From NCBI RefSeq assembly GCF_947623445.1, contig NC_135244.1, forward strand, positions 24,056,860 through 24,120,859: 64,000 nt of DNA. The letters run 5' to 3'. Every line of letters begins with the position of its first letter. Within the stretch, counting starts at the first letter, position 1. Below, piece by piece: positions 33,721 to 45,934 of this stretch. The position numbers and the translations under genes are program-made. The notes beneath the pieces are model-generated. The model saw nothing but the letters and a program-made list of their open reading frames with translations. It searched no databases and was not told where the DNA came from. This DNA comes from Clavelina lepadiformis (Eukaryota; Chordata; Ascidiacea; Aplousobranchia; Clavelinidae).

Positions 33721-34600
33721 ATTTAGAGTAATGTCAAATAATGCAGCATTAACTGCGCTGTTAGAATGTTGATGGTAGTTTATAGACTGATGTACGCTTT
33801 CACATTTACTTGCCTCAGAGAAAAACTGTAAATTTATTACGTCAGACAAGTCGTGCCTGTGTAGTGTTAGTATGCTAATGTATGATGTCGCAACAGGCCT
33901 TGAAAAACTATGCTTAAAAATTACAGAAGGCTTAACTTTAATGGGTTTCGATTTAGCAAAATATATTTCATAATTTCAACAAAACGATTGCCTTGTTCAT
34001 AGGAAAGTTTTAATGTTCAGAATAGTATGTATAGGTAATAAAAGTTCTCTATAGTTTAAGAAACAGAAACTATCCCAGAATAGATTTGTTTAGATTTAAG
34101 TTTTCAAGTTGAAGAATTAAACATATATAGTAAACTATTTATTGAACAGAAAAATCAAGAAAACAATCACATACGTAGCTTTGTGAAAGTCATGGTACAA
34201 ATTTAAATCACAGAAAGAGATTAACTGGAAACAGTAAATGACAACTTAAGGCTCCACAGCAACTACAGCAGAAGACTTTGTGCCTCAAATATTCACGTTT
34301 AGGAAACATTTTGTTGAAAATGTGCATCACATGCACCTTTGTGTAGTTGTTTTAGTTGAGAATAGTAGCAAAGAATGAAACGGTTTCTCTGTTATCATGA
34401 TAATTAATGTTGGACTCGGCAAATAAAATATTCACTGCAAGATTTATCCCAAGATTCGATTGAAATTTGATTTAACTTACTTTGATGGTGAAACTTTCTG
34501 TAAACAGTGTCAGGAAGTTTCCGAGCAAGTAAAGGAAATAAAAACTTCACAGTATTATTGCTTTGGGTGCTTTAAAAATTTGTAAACTTTCCACATAAGC

Positions 34601-36563
34601 ATGGCTTGGTCTCACGCGATGAGGATTATGACGTTTGCATTATCTGTCTACGTCATGTTCGTCAGCCTGTTCTACTTCAACCCAAAATTAACACCCAATA
34701 TCATTGCCCCGAAAAAGTTTTATCCTCAGCTAAAGTTATTTCCCTTTCTTATTAAACAATCAAAGATCTCACAGCAAGCTTCTGGGTTAAACGGGATCCC
34801 AACAACTCACCAGATCTTTGTCGAGAATGCCACAAGCTCAAATTTTATCAAATCAAAAATCTCAGATCACACGAACGATGATAAAGTTGCCGAGGAAAGT
34901 CGACTAAAGGCGGCATTGGAGAAAGCAACAGAAAGGGTAAAAGCAAATAGAAATAAAAAGAATGAGCTAAAGTTATCGATGAATATAAGCAACTGACGAT
35001 CAAAGATAATGCCCACTTTGCAGCATAAAGTTACAAAGAAAGATCAGAGAAACCTTATTACACTTTAACCAATTGGCACAACACACGCACAACTGTATCA
35101 TTTGAAGTATTTCAAAGAATTGTTATTGTTTATTTTTAGTATGACATCATAGCCTGGGATGCACCGTTCGGCTCAAAGTGGATACCAAACAACATAATAA
35201 CTTCAAAATGTGGCAACTGCCAGTTTTCTTACGACAGAAGTAAGGTCGGTTGGGTCTGAGTAACAATATGAAAGACAAGTTTTCAACTTAACTTTAAAAT
35301 TTCCTTGTAATTTCTAGATAAATGATCCTTCAACGAAAGCGGTCATCTTCCATTTCAACGAAGCACGAATCTCTAGAATGCCAAAACAGAGGTTTGCTGT
35401 TTTCTTCTAAATTTAACAATTTATGTCAGAAAGAAGCGACATGTTACTTGTATAGTCCTGACTACTTAGATATATTCACAGACGAACAGACCAATATTAC
35501 ATCTGGTTCACATTGGAATCGCCAGTCGCGTTAGGAACGCTTCGTGGTTTAACTTTGAAGGAGTTTGATGACGTCTTTAACCTCACTATGACGTACAGGT
35601 ATGACAAAAACATACCAAAAATCACGTGGAAAGTACCGAGTACTGGAGCTGATTGAAATTTCTTGAAAAAAGTAATTCGGTACTTTTTTTGAAAAGTACC
35701 GACGATACAATAGTTCGGTACTACAGCACCTCGGTACTGGCAACCATCGTAGCTTACACCAGGATATGTTTATTATTAGGCGGGGCTCAGACGTCTACTT
35801 CCCTAGTGAAACCATCAGAAGCATTTCGCAAACAATTCACGACCAAGATTCGGGAAATCCCCAACAAGACTTAGATGAATTGATCAAGAGCAAGCGCAAG
35901 GTGGCGCTATGGATTGTAGGTAACTGTGGGAGCACGCCGGGAGCTCGGGCGAGGATGAAATACTCGGAGCAACTGGTGAAGGCCGGACTCGACTTAGATC
36001 GAAGAGGAGGGTGCTTTCCCAATGCGCCGAAAGTCCTTCCAAAGGACAAGAGAGCTACACCTAGTTGGGACAACTTTTTAAGGCCGTACAAGTTCTACAT
36101 GGCGTTCGAGAACGCTTTCTCATGCAACGATTACATAACAGAGAAGTTTTTTCGAAACTCCCTCACCCACGGACTGGTTCCTGTCGTCTTGGGAGCGAAA
36201 AAGTCGGACTACGAGGCCGTGGCCCCGAATCATTCTTTTATTTATGCGGATGACTTTGAAAACGCAGAGAAACTTGTCGAATATCTCCGCTACTTGGACG
36301 GGAACGACACAGCATACAGGGAGTACCTGGCCTGGCGCACACACGACCCTGAGGAGATGCCATATCACGGTAGGGCGGTGGGATTGTGTTAGCTTTGTCG
36401 GATTTTGCACGGAATCAACGTCGACAACAAATATGATGAAAACTTTAAAGAAAAATACTCACAGATTCCCTTATATGGACATCCTAAGAAACCTAGAAAC
36501 GTTCATTCTTTAAGAAACTGGTTTTATGGAAATGAAGATAAGAAATGCATAAGTAATTACTAA
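34601..36563 (+). pseudogene. Alpha-1,3-fucosyltransferase copy D, truncated by an early stop
   Basis: Exons by homology: 34601-34936, 35318-35391, exon 3 to 35598, 35780-36563. Exon 1 is close to copy A (MAWSHAMRIMTFAL). Exon 3 has the same in-frame TAG/TGA as B and E if the canonical acceptor at 35434 is used; the alternative acceptor gives 35470-35598. In exon 4 a CAG is replaced by TAG at 36390-36392 (GRAVGLC then stop), removing the last 57 residues. The GT10 signature remains but the conserved C-terminal cysteine region is lost, so a working enzyme is unlikely. The sequence beyond the stop is still well preserved, so the stop looks recent or allelic. Confidence 0.82.
35621..35749. mobile_element. 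Deleted remnant of the hAT MITE in FUT-D intron 3
   Basis: One end of the 468-bp element (ATCACGTGGAAAGTACCGAG to CTCGGTACTGGCAACCATCG) sits just upstream of exon 4. It has the same internal deletion point as copies B and E. Confidence 0.72.
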
Positions 36564-36888
36564 CGTCATTTTGTTTAAATCGGTTTTCGTTTTTTTTGAG
36601 TAGAATTTTTTTCTATAATATCAAGAATCATGTTGTCACTACTATTATTATGCGTCATCTGTAATCAGTTTTTGCTATGTCATTATGACCATCTACAGTT
36701 TTCTACTTTTCTTACTTTGTTTGTCTAAAATTACAAAACTCAGTTTGAGAAAATTGATCGCTGTATTCCTTTTACTTTATGGTATTGTTATTAAGTATTG
36801 TTATGTCATAATATAAATGTAATTTGGTTATAAACATTGCATACACACCGATAATGATTTGTGCTGATTAATAGGCCACGTTTCACTC

Positions 36889-37175
36889 TTGTTTACTTAT
36901 AATCTCGTAATTGGCAGTAGCACTGCTATGAGCCACACAAACAACAAATGGATGTGATCAATATCTCATTCCTTAGGGTTAACTTCATCCCAAACTATTC
37001 AAGTGAAAATTATGACGTGAGATTAACAAGTATTATGTTGAACTGTGTGATCCAGACATTGCTATCATTGTTGCGTCATTAATTATCCAACTGCAATTAC
37101 CGAATTGCTACAAACTTCCACAAGCAGGGCTACATGTTTCGGTACAACCAGGCTTGGACCAACGAATAATATTAA
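36889..37175. repeat. FUT 3'-side conserved module, copy 3
   Basis: Third copy of the module described at 22118-22415, between the tail-to-tail copies D and E. It has small insertions (GTGAGATTAACAAG) that break the frame seen in copy 1. Confidence 0.7.
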
Positions 37176-37475
37176 TAACCTGATAGAGAATGATTTCTCC
37201 GAACTTTAGGTGTTTGCAACAAACAAAAAAATTTTTTGTGTCGAATGACTTTAGTTAAAACTGAAAAGACGCAGAAATAAATGCAACCATATGACATAAC
37301 TCAGTTGAGACCAGAGCAACGACTTTTATTATGTTGTTATGCTCCTTTTGTTACAGGAAATATGCCTGGTAGCAAACAGAGTACTTTAACGACTTTTATG
37401 TTAAGACCACAAAATAGCTTTGTAATAGCAGCGGACCCAAGTTAAAAAATGAAAAACGTTTAAATAAAACTGACG

Positions 37476-39341
37476 CTAGTAATTACTTATACATTTCTTT
37501 TCTTCATTTCCATAAAACCAGTTTCTTAAAGAATGAACGATTCTTGGTTTCTTAGAATGACCATGTAAGGGAATCTGTGAGTATTTTTCTTTAAAGTTTT
37601 CATCATATTTATTGTCGACGTTGATTCCGTGCAAAATCCGACAAAGCTGACACAATCCCACCGCCCTACCGTGATATGGCATCTCCTCAGGGTCGTGTGT
37701 ACGCCAGGCCAGGTACTCCCTGTATGCTGTGTCGTTCCCGTCCAAGTAGCGGAGATACTCGACAAGTTTCTCTGCGTTTTCAAAGTCATCCGCATAAATA
37801 AAAGAATGTTTCGGGGACACGGCCTCGTAGTCCGACTTCTTCGCTCCCAAGACGACAGGAACCAGTCCGTGGGTGAGGGAGTTTCGAAAAAACTTCTCTG
37901 TTATGTAATCGTTGCATGAGAAAGCGTTCTCGAATGCCATGTAGAACTTGTACGGCCTTAAAAAGTTGTCCCAACTAGGTGTAGCTCTCTTGTCCTTTGG
38001 AAGGACTTTCGGCGCATTGGGAAAGCACCCTCCTCTTCGATCTAAGTCGAGTCCGGCCTTCACCAGTTGCTCCGAGTATTTCATCCTCGCCCGAGCTCCC
38101 GGCGTGCTCCCACAATTTCCAACGACCCATAGCGCCACCTTGCGCTTGCTCTTGATCAATTCATCTAAGTCTTGTTGGGGATTTCCCGAATCTTGGTCGT
38201 GAATTGTTTGCGAAATGCTTCTGATGGTTTCACTAGGGAAGTAGACGTCTGAGCCCCGCCTAATAATAAACATATCCTGGTGTAAGCTACGATGGTTGCC
38301 AGTACCGAGGTGCTGTAGTACCGAACTATTGTATCGTCGGTACTTTTCAAAAAAAGTACCGAATTACTTTTTTCAAAAAATTTCAATCAGCCCCAGTACT
38401 CGGTACTTTCCACGTGATTTTTGGTATGTTTTTGTCATACCTGTACGTCATAGTGAGGTTAAAGACGTCATCAAACTCCTTCAAAGTTAAACCACGAAGC
38501 GTTCCTAACGCGACTGGCGATTCCAATGTGAACCAGATGTAATATTGGTCTGTTCGTCTGTGAATATATCTAAGTAGTCAGGACTATACAAGTAACATGT
38601 CGCTTCTTTCTGACATAAATTGTTAAATTTAGAAGAAAACAGCAAACCTCTGTTTTGGCATTCTAGAGATTCGTGCTTCGTTGAAATGGAAGATGACCGC
38701 TTTCGTTGAAGGATCATTTATCTAGAAATTACAAGGAAATTTTAAAGTTAAGTTGAAAACTTGTCTTTCATATTGTTACTCAGACCCAACCGACCTTACT
38801 TCTGTCGTAAGAAAACTGGCAGTTGCCACATTTTGAAGTTATTATGTTGTTTGGTATCCACTTTGAGCCGAACGGTGCATCCCAGGCTATGATGTCATAC
38901 TAAAAATAAATAGCAAACTACCTGTTGATGCCAAAATTCTTGTTGTAAAGTGAATGTGTTCAGATTTGTTTAAAACCTTCATTTTATTTCTATTGAATTT
39001 ACTCTTTCTGTTGCTTTCTCCAATGCCGCCTTTAGTCGATCTTCTTCAGAAACTTTATCATCGTTCGTTTGATCTGAGCTTTTTGATTTGATAAAATTTG
39101 AGCTTGTGGCATTCTCGACAAAGATCTGGTGAGTTGTAGGAATGTGTTTTAGAGTTGATTCTTCCCAAAAGATGCTAGATTGTTTTTTCACAGGACGAGA
39201 TTTTGCTGGTAATGGATAAAAATTTTTTTGTCCAATGGCATTGTGTGTTAGATGCTGGCTGAAATAGAACAGGCTGACGAACATGACGTACACAGCAAAT
39301 ACAAACGTCACAATAATCATACCTTTCATTAAATATGACAT
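37476..39341 (-). CDS. Alpha-1,3-fucosyltransferase (GT10), copy E
   Basis: Exons: 39003-39341, 38648-38721, exon 3 to 38441, 37476-38259. The N-terminus MSYLMKGMIIV and signal-anchor VFAVYVMFVSLFYF match copy B. Exon 1 ends AGA|GTAAAT, a weaker donor than the AGG|GTAAAA of the other copies. Canonical exon 3 (start 38605) meets in-frame stops, and its acceptor has changed from CAGACAG to CAGAAAG. The alternative acceptor (CTACTTAG, exon 38441-38569) restores a 441-residue frame. Exon 4 is intact with the GT10 signature. It is functional only if the alternative acceptor is used. Confidence 0.8.
38290..38418. mobile_element. Deleted remnant of the hAT MITE in FUT-E intron 3
   Basis: CGATGGTTGCCAGTACCGAG through CACGTGAT, the same half-element as in copies B and D. 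Confidence 0.72.
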
Positions 39342-39536
39342 AATAATGTACAAATATTACCTTAAATCTAACAATGATTAGGTGGAAAACTTACAACTGT
39401 TTCAAAGTATATTGGACATATAAAACGTTGACAAGTTAGGACTGTTGTTATTATTCCAGCTACTGTAGTCTACATAAGCCTAGGCCTATTTGCTCTCTGT
39501 CAAGTTCTGTAGCGTATAACAGCAATAACCCACCGG

Positions 39537-39733
39537 CAGAGGTGGGCAGTACCGTAGCCACACATCGGCCTGTAGCAACATCCTTTACTCAAAAAGTACA
39601 GGTACCGACAAAACATACCGAACTACTTTTTTGAATCAGTATCCAATACTGGTACCTTGGGTACATTTTTTGCCATATATCGTACCGTTACCAACGGTAG
39701 GCCTACTTTCAAAGTACCGCCTGCCCACCTCTA
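39537..39733. mobile_element. Short Tol2-like hAT MITE upstream of FUT-E
   Basis: CAGAGGTGGGCAGTACCG at the left and GCCCACCTCTA at the right, about 197 bp, orthologous to 24771 and 28602. Confidence 0.7.
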
Positions 39734-40351
39734 TATACCGGTTAGCATTTTCTAAAAGATTTGTCTTATGCATATTTGAATAATAGCAAGAACAGCATTT
39801 TAGTATCAAAATTAGATATGTTGCGTGACTTGCGTTTCTTGTACTTTGTACAGGAAACCTCACACACAGCTGATCGTAACCTGTCATATACCCAATACAA
39901 TAGTTTCTGCAACATGTCTTTCTCGGCTAATTCATTACGAGCCAAACTGTAGCAAGGGTAGATCAAGCCACACATCACAGGTTAAATCTTTCCAGCACTA
40001 TCGGTTATCAGCTGGATCGTAAACATTTCCTATACATTTGAAACCGAATTGAACAACTCTCACTCCACATAAGAATATTTGAAATTACAGTCTGGTCATG
40101 ATATTCTGTCGTAAAATTATACAACAATGGGTTTGCGTAACAATTGCACTTGATAAGATTATAATCGATGACAATCGAAAGTTTAAAATGTCACAAAATG
40201 TGGAAAACAAAGCGTTAAATACAAAACGAACTGTTTTTCTGCGCCCACTACAAACCTATTATAAGTTTATTATTTAACTTTATCCATGTTATGTTACTAT
40301 AACACAGTCGCATGAAACGAATATTCCCTATTGTAATACTGTGCACTGGTA

Positions 40352-40836
40352 CATAGTTGGGCAACCGCGGTACTACAATACGGAATTACTGTACCACAGA
40401 ACTTTTGAAAAAATGTACCGAATCTCTGTACTGGATTACCTTTTTCAAACATTTCTATCTGTTCCGGTACTCGGTTCTTTTCACGTAATTATTTCAAAAT
40501 TTTAACAGTTATGTTTGCAAAAAACATGGTAATTAATCCTTAATACAAATTTTAGCATCTGTTGATCTTTTTTAATTTAGAAATGACAAGTAAAATTGCA
40601 AGCGCTTAACGTCATATCTGCTTTTACCTGGAGTAACCTTTACCTGGGGCATAATAGCGGCAAACATGGCATTTGCAGCAGCATCTTTTACAAAATAAGT
40701 ACCGGTACAGAGTACCGACAAAGAAACGAACCACTTTTTAAAAATAGTACCGAATACCGGAACCGTCGGTACATTTTTTGCCAAGTACCGGTACCGTTAC
40801 CGACGGTACTTTCAAAGTACAGACTGCCCACCTCTG
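40352..40836. mobile_element. Tol2-like hAT MITE upstream of FUT-E, far copy
   Basis: Starts CATAGTTGGGCAACCGCGG and ends GACTGCCCACCTCTG. It contains the AGCATCTGTTGATC segment of the long subfamily and is the block-2 counterpart of 29415-29844. Confidence 0.68.
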
Positions 40837-42085
40837 GGTGATTTACAGCACAACTTATGCTGATATCGTAACATCGGGCATAATCCCAAATCACAGATAC
40901 ACAATGTAGAATAGACCTTTGTTTGATGAATGTGAAGCAATTGGCAATCGCGTTGTTATTTTACCATTTAAAACTACTTTTCCTACCAAATAGTAGGTGG
41001 TCGGCCTCTTTACTCCTAGGTGGTGAATCGTTTGAGGTGGAATGGAATCGGGAAGCGCTGGTACCGGAGCCGATAGCCTGCTACAAGCGATCAGGCAAAA
41101 TTTATTACAGAGTCATTCCTTCTCCTTGCTTCGTGATGTGCTTGACGTGGTTTCAACTTCATAGAAAGCGCAACTTATCCATTTAAATCCAACGTAGCAA
41201 CTAAAACAACCGGAAAAAGTGATTTGACTTATCGTTATAAAGTATAAACGTCTTAATTATACGTGAGTTATTAGACATTCTCTTATGCAGCACCTCAACA
41301 ACAATTAGAGCAAATACATAATGTTTTAATTTCGGCAAAGGTTTAGGTGAAAGCTTCAATATTATTCATGTGCGTTCGACGTGACATGGGAAGAAGATGA
41401 TTAAATACCCATTCGTTAGATGGCGCTCACGAGTTAGTTTAGATCAGTATTTCCTAACGTTTTTTTGTGTTCACCCAATCGCACCTTGGCCCTTACTAAT
41501 ACCTAACATATTTAAGTTCCCACCCAACCAAACATAAATATACAGTAACACGGAATTTTAATATATTGCGATGTCATAATGAAAGGTATCTAGCATTTAT
41601 TTAAATTTAAGTTAACTAAGTTAATTTATATTAACAGTTTTGATGCACGTTTAAAAGTATAACCGCAGCTCGACAAGTCGATATACGTTTAGCTGGTAAA
41701 TATGATATAACGATATAATGAGTAGCCTAATACGAATTCGACAAAGAAGCAACAAAGTTTATTTTGAGGTTTTCTAATAAGACGCGAATGATGTGACGTC
41801 AAACTCGCGAGTGAGCGCCAAACAATTGACAAAAACTACGTCATAAGAGCAACGATGAACTTTCCGTAGATATTGCATCTGCCTTCTGAACATTAGAGGT
41901 AGTTCTATGTGTGACGTAATGTAGTATACCGACCGCCAGTGTATGAATGGGATTGTGAAACAGTTTGTCTTCAATCAGCAGGTGAAGGCCAAGGAAATAA
42001 AAATAACAACAATCGACAAGAAAAGAAGAGAATTAAACCAATGACAATAGTGGCAAAGTGCGACAGTGACAGCATCAACGCGAAG
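40837..42085. other. Duplicated spacer between FUT-E and the intact GPCR gene
   Basis: Counterpart of 29845-31254. It includes the hAT left-end string at 41445 and must contain the GPCR 3' UTR near its right border. Confidence 0.5.
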
Positions 42086-45000
42086 CTAATGGCGAGCTCG
42101 GTTTTCCATTCTCAGCAGTTTTCTCAGAAGTCTTCTTGACGAAGCCCGGATATTCCCCGAACCCAGGTTGTACATGACCGGGTTCATGCACTCGCTCAGC
42201 CTGAGGCAAAGATAGGACGCGACCCCGAACCAGTAGTCGGTTGAAAGTTGGTCGCCGGACTGAGGACCGGCCACGGTTGTCCAGAGCAGGTAGACCGTGA
42301 GAGGGATGTAACCAATCATGTAAGCTACCACTATCAAGCTGAGCTGCGTGAATGTCTTCCTCTCGCGTTGATATTGAAGTTCTAGACACGAATGTCGCGC
42401 AGAATAGTCACGCGCGACACCGCGATGTGTTAAAAGAATTGACGGAAAACGAACTCTCCCGTTTATGTATCTCCCGCGCTGTCCCCGCTTTGTGCTTGAC
42501 GACGAACGCGTCACGCTTGATTGGGGCGAAAGTTTTGCAATCGGGACTTTCCCGTTGTCAGGGCACATTTCGTCGACTTTTGACGACAGTTCGACTTTTG
42601 GTTCGATATGTTTGCAAAATGACGTCATTTGTGGTCTGTTTTCGGACGCTTCACTGTTCTGTCGTTCTTCGCAAACGTTAGATGCGTCGTTAGTGATGTC
42701 ATGTTTCCTTTGATTATGACGTTTATGACCTTGAATTTGAGAGGTGACGTCATAGAGGCTTAAAAGGTTACTTCTCCATCTGTGAGAAAAGAAAGATATC
42801 AAAATGAGAGGAGAACCCCCTCTCGAAGACAATTACGTCACAACGACAGCATTAAATCGCTGAACCATTATTACGAAACAGCAACTCACTTTGTTCTTTT
42901 TAGAAGCGCCCTCGCAATCAAGGCAGATAGGAGAACGACGCAAAGTTCCGGAGTGTAAAAGAACAATGGACTCACTATCGCCATATAGAGGCCATACTGG
43001 TCCACGCAACAATTGTCCTCGTCGATGTCATTGGCGGTGTTGTCTCTAATGGAGCATGAGGGCCATTTGTTTCCGATCGTTTCGTCTCCTGCAGATGAAA
43101 TCAATTGTTACGTCATCAATGGGCACCGATTGTTGAGCATGTCAAAGGCCATTTAAAAATAATGCATTGATCGCGTCAGCCGCTGTCGTTTGCGCAAAAC
43201 TCGTCAAGCTCTGACCTTGCCAGCTGTTTGATCTTTTCTTACGGAATTTTGAGCGTTTTCTGGCAACTAATATTTCTACATCTACATCGAGATACCTTTA
43301 GTTTCGTCCACTCCCATGAATCGGATCAGAGGCAGGGAACTCCCCAAAGACAGAATCCATAGACAACAAATATAAACCAGCACTTTTCGTCGCGTGATCG
43401 ACGAAACTTTAAACGGCCGCTTGACAGCGTAGAAGCGTAGTGCAGCAAAGGAGACTATGTGCAGGGAAGTGGTGTAGTCGGTTGTAAAATCCAGGACCCA
43501 GTAGAATTTACCTGAAATACAACGTCAATCAAGAAAGCTGAGAAAATGTCGATGGCCTAGGAACTACTTTCATATTCGACCACTTCAACTGCTTTCGTTC
43601 TTGAACCGAGCAAATAAAGGTAATTTTTATCCGCTGCTAAAAATAGCATAAACTGCAGAAGCAAACGTTTTAAAAGCAGCATCATATCAGTCTATGTTTC
43701 AGCAACTTAGAAATTCAGCAACTTAAAACGCAGCAAAGCATTCTATAGCTAGAGGCAAGTTTAAGGCTTGGCGACGTCAAAGCAATTTACAGAGACCACA
43801 AATTTTAAAGCATAGCTGCTAATTTTCTGCCGCAAAAGCATACATTTTTAGAGACCGCTGGAGAAATTTGAAAGACCGCTTCTGATCCCAAATCAACCTT
43901 AAAGCGCAGGACGTACAAATACAGTCGACAGACAGCCATATAGAGAAAAGCAAAGGCTGATGTCACATAAAACACTCCATATAATATATCATACATACTT
44001 ACACCAAAATTGACCCCAGTCCCACACGTCGAAGCCCCAAGTCCTTCTGTACAGCCACAAGGGGGAGCAAACGAGCGCGGAGATGAAGTCGGATGTGCAG
44101 AGACTGACGATGAAGAGGTTGGAGGAGGTCCGGAGATTCTTGTTGGTCATGATCACTACCATGGTCAGAAGATTTCCCATCGAACCCACCACCATGAAAA
44201 TCACCACGAATGACGTCACGATTACGTTGGCGGTAACAGAGGGACTGAAAGCTGTGAAAACAACGATTCGTTTTTAGTTCATTATGACGTAATAAAATTG
44301 AACAAAAGCTCAGTTTTTAAGATTTTGACTCCTCTACGACGAAAATTGAAAACGCTTTTGTTTGTTGTAAATCACGCACTGATTGCTCATTGTTTGTTTG
44401 AAACAGTCGATTAAATTGTTTTAAATTAAGTAATTTACAGCGATTTTTTCATCCCTTCTAAACTGGAGAGTTGCAGGAATTGGCAGCACATTGACGACAA
44501 AAGGCGTCATTTAATTAATTTGATGTCGATTGAGAAAGCAAACATACGACAACTGCATCGACCGGATCAAGAAAACGGCGAATTACGTCACCGATTATCG
44601 TAAAAATCGATGCAGACAATAATTGATTGTTTACCGGTTCATGTTGTCGTGAGCAGCCTATAGTGTATGTATGTGATGTAGCTCATGGGGAAAATATTAC
44701 CGTTTTTTGCCACAAAATGAAAGTAATTTGCTTAACTTAATGCTTTATTTTCTCTTCTTTAAGTCAAACCTCGACCCCAAGTAACCGACGCAATCATGAA
44801 TGCCCTTCTGTGACGTAATTATCATTCAAAGAAAGAAATTAAAAACTTGCGGATTGGTGGCGAGGCCAGAGCCGATTGAACGTTTGCAAATTCTGCTTCT
44901 GCTGAGGCCTGTAAAGGCGAAATATATTTTTCTAAAAAAAATTAACATTTTGATAGATCGGAGAACTTTGCTGAAGTTCCTTGATGACACTGTAATAGGC

Positions 45001-45934
45001 GTAATACGGGCCATCAGACCCACCCTCGACTATATGTATATCCTGGTTAAAACTATATTTTTGAAGATAGTCAGTTTTATGACTAATTTTTGTGGAAAAC
45101 TTCGACCACAAAGCCGTGAAGTCCCAAAATTTTGTGGGAAAAACATCCGGTTCGGGTTTCCCTTCTCAAAACCACGGATAAGGTCATGATGATTATAAAA
45201 ATTACGTAATAAAGACGCGATTATTAAGCAATAAATCACTCGGGTAATCGATGGAAATGTCGGGGAGACGAAAACAAGTTACATTGTCGACACAAATCGA
45301 GTTAATAATTGTTTTCCACCAACATTGTTTGGGCACGTGACAACAAGAAGGCGGAAATTTCTCCAAACCCGAATGAATCGAATGAAAGCCATCACCAGGC
45401 CTGGGTATTTAGTAAAACAGCGGATAATCAGATCTATAGTAACGTTCTTATGTGATTTCACGTAAACAATCTCATTAAACTTAAACCTGAGATTATCTGT
45501 CTTCACCGCACTGAGCACGTGCTGACCGCAAGTCCTACCACGGAGATATCTCGAGTTTTCTCGGAAATTCTCAACTTTTCACACCACGTTGTCACAGATT
45601 TGCGAGGCAATAACGCTGTTTATGTATTCAGGTTATAGTTGCCCGTGCCTCCTTTGCTTTCATGCAACTGCATCAACACCGTAAAATTAAACCCAAGCAC
45701 CCGATCAATCCACGTACTGGGTGCAATTAAATTTTCGTTGTTAAGAGGTTGACTTTCCACCATCCCAGCATCCCCCAACGCTGACCATGTAGCAGTTATT
45801 CGACATTAACCAAGATTCTAACTCACACAAACAGGCTACTGGGCATTAGAATTCAAGAAAAAGAACATTTTTTACTCACCGTATATTTCCGTTGTAGTGG
45901 GGAAACCGCTTGAGTTCTCCGTCACGTTCTCCAT
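42086..45934 (-). CDS. Class A (rhodopsin-like) G protein-coupled receptor
   Basis: Five phase-consistent exons: 45880-45934, 44003-44251, 43296-43511, 42890-43088, 42086-42779, giving 470 residues. The N-terminus MENVTENSSGFPTTTEIY has NVT and NSS glycosylation sites. TM1 has GNLLTMVVIM; TM2 is NLFIVSLCTSDFISALV with the conserved D. Splicing of exons 2 and 3 rebuilds the conserved Cys (WC|K) at the start of TM3. The DRY position reads LRF. Extracellular loop 2 has several Cys (SCSIRDN, EDNCCVDQ). TM5 has SPLFFYTPELCVVLL. A third loop of about 160 residues precedes TM6 FTQLSLIVVAYMIGYIP and TM7 NPVMY. The subfamily and ligand are not recognised. A damaged paralogue lies at 31255. Confidence 0.9.

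Larger units (their letters stand above)
33721..43960. repeat. Segmental duplication block 2 (FUT D, E and intact GPCR 3' part)
   Basis: Counterpart of block 1. Order and orientation are the same except that the extra FUT unit C is absent. Similarity continues into the GPCR gene to about 43950. From there block 2 runs on into the GPCR 5' exons, which block 1 lacks. Confidence 0.85.

Noticed and set aside
43870-43996. TM3-like hydrophobic frame (AFAFLYMAVCRLYLYVLRF) as an alternative GPCR exon
   Set aside because: Its splice phase gives an immediate stop with exon 2, whereas exon 3 at 43296-43511 joins cleanly and restores the conserved Cys.
44800-45189. 129-codon open frame on the plus strand inside GPCR intron 1
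   Set aside because: No domain, unusual residue mix, opposite strand to a well-supported intron; probably chance.
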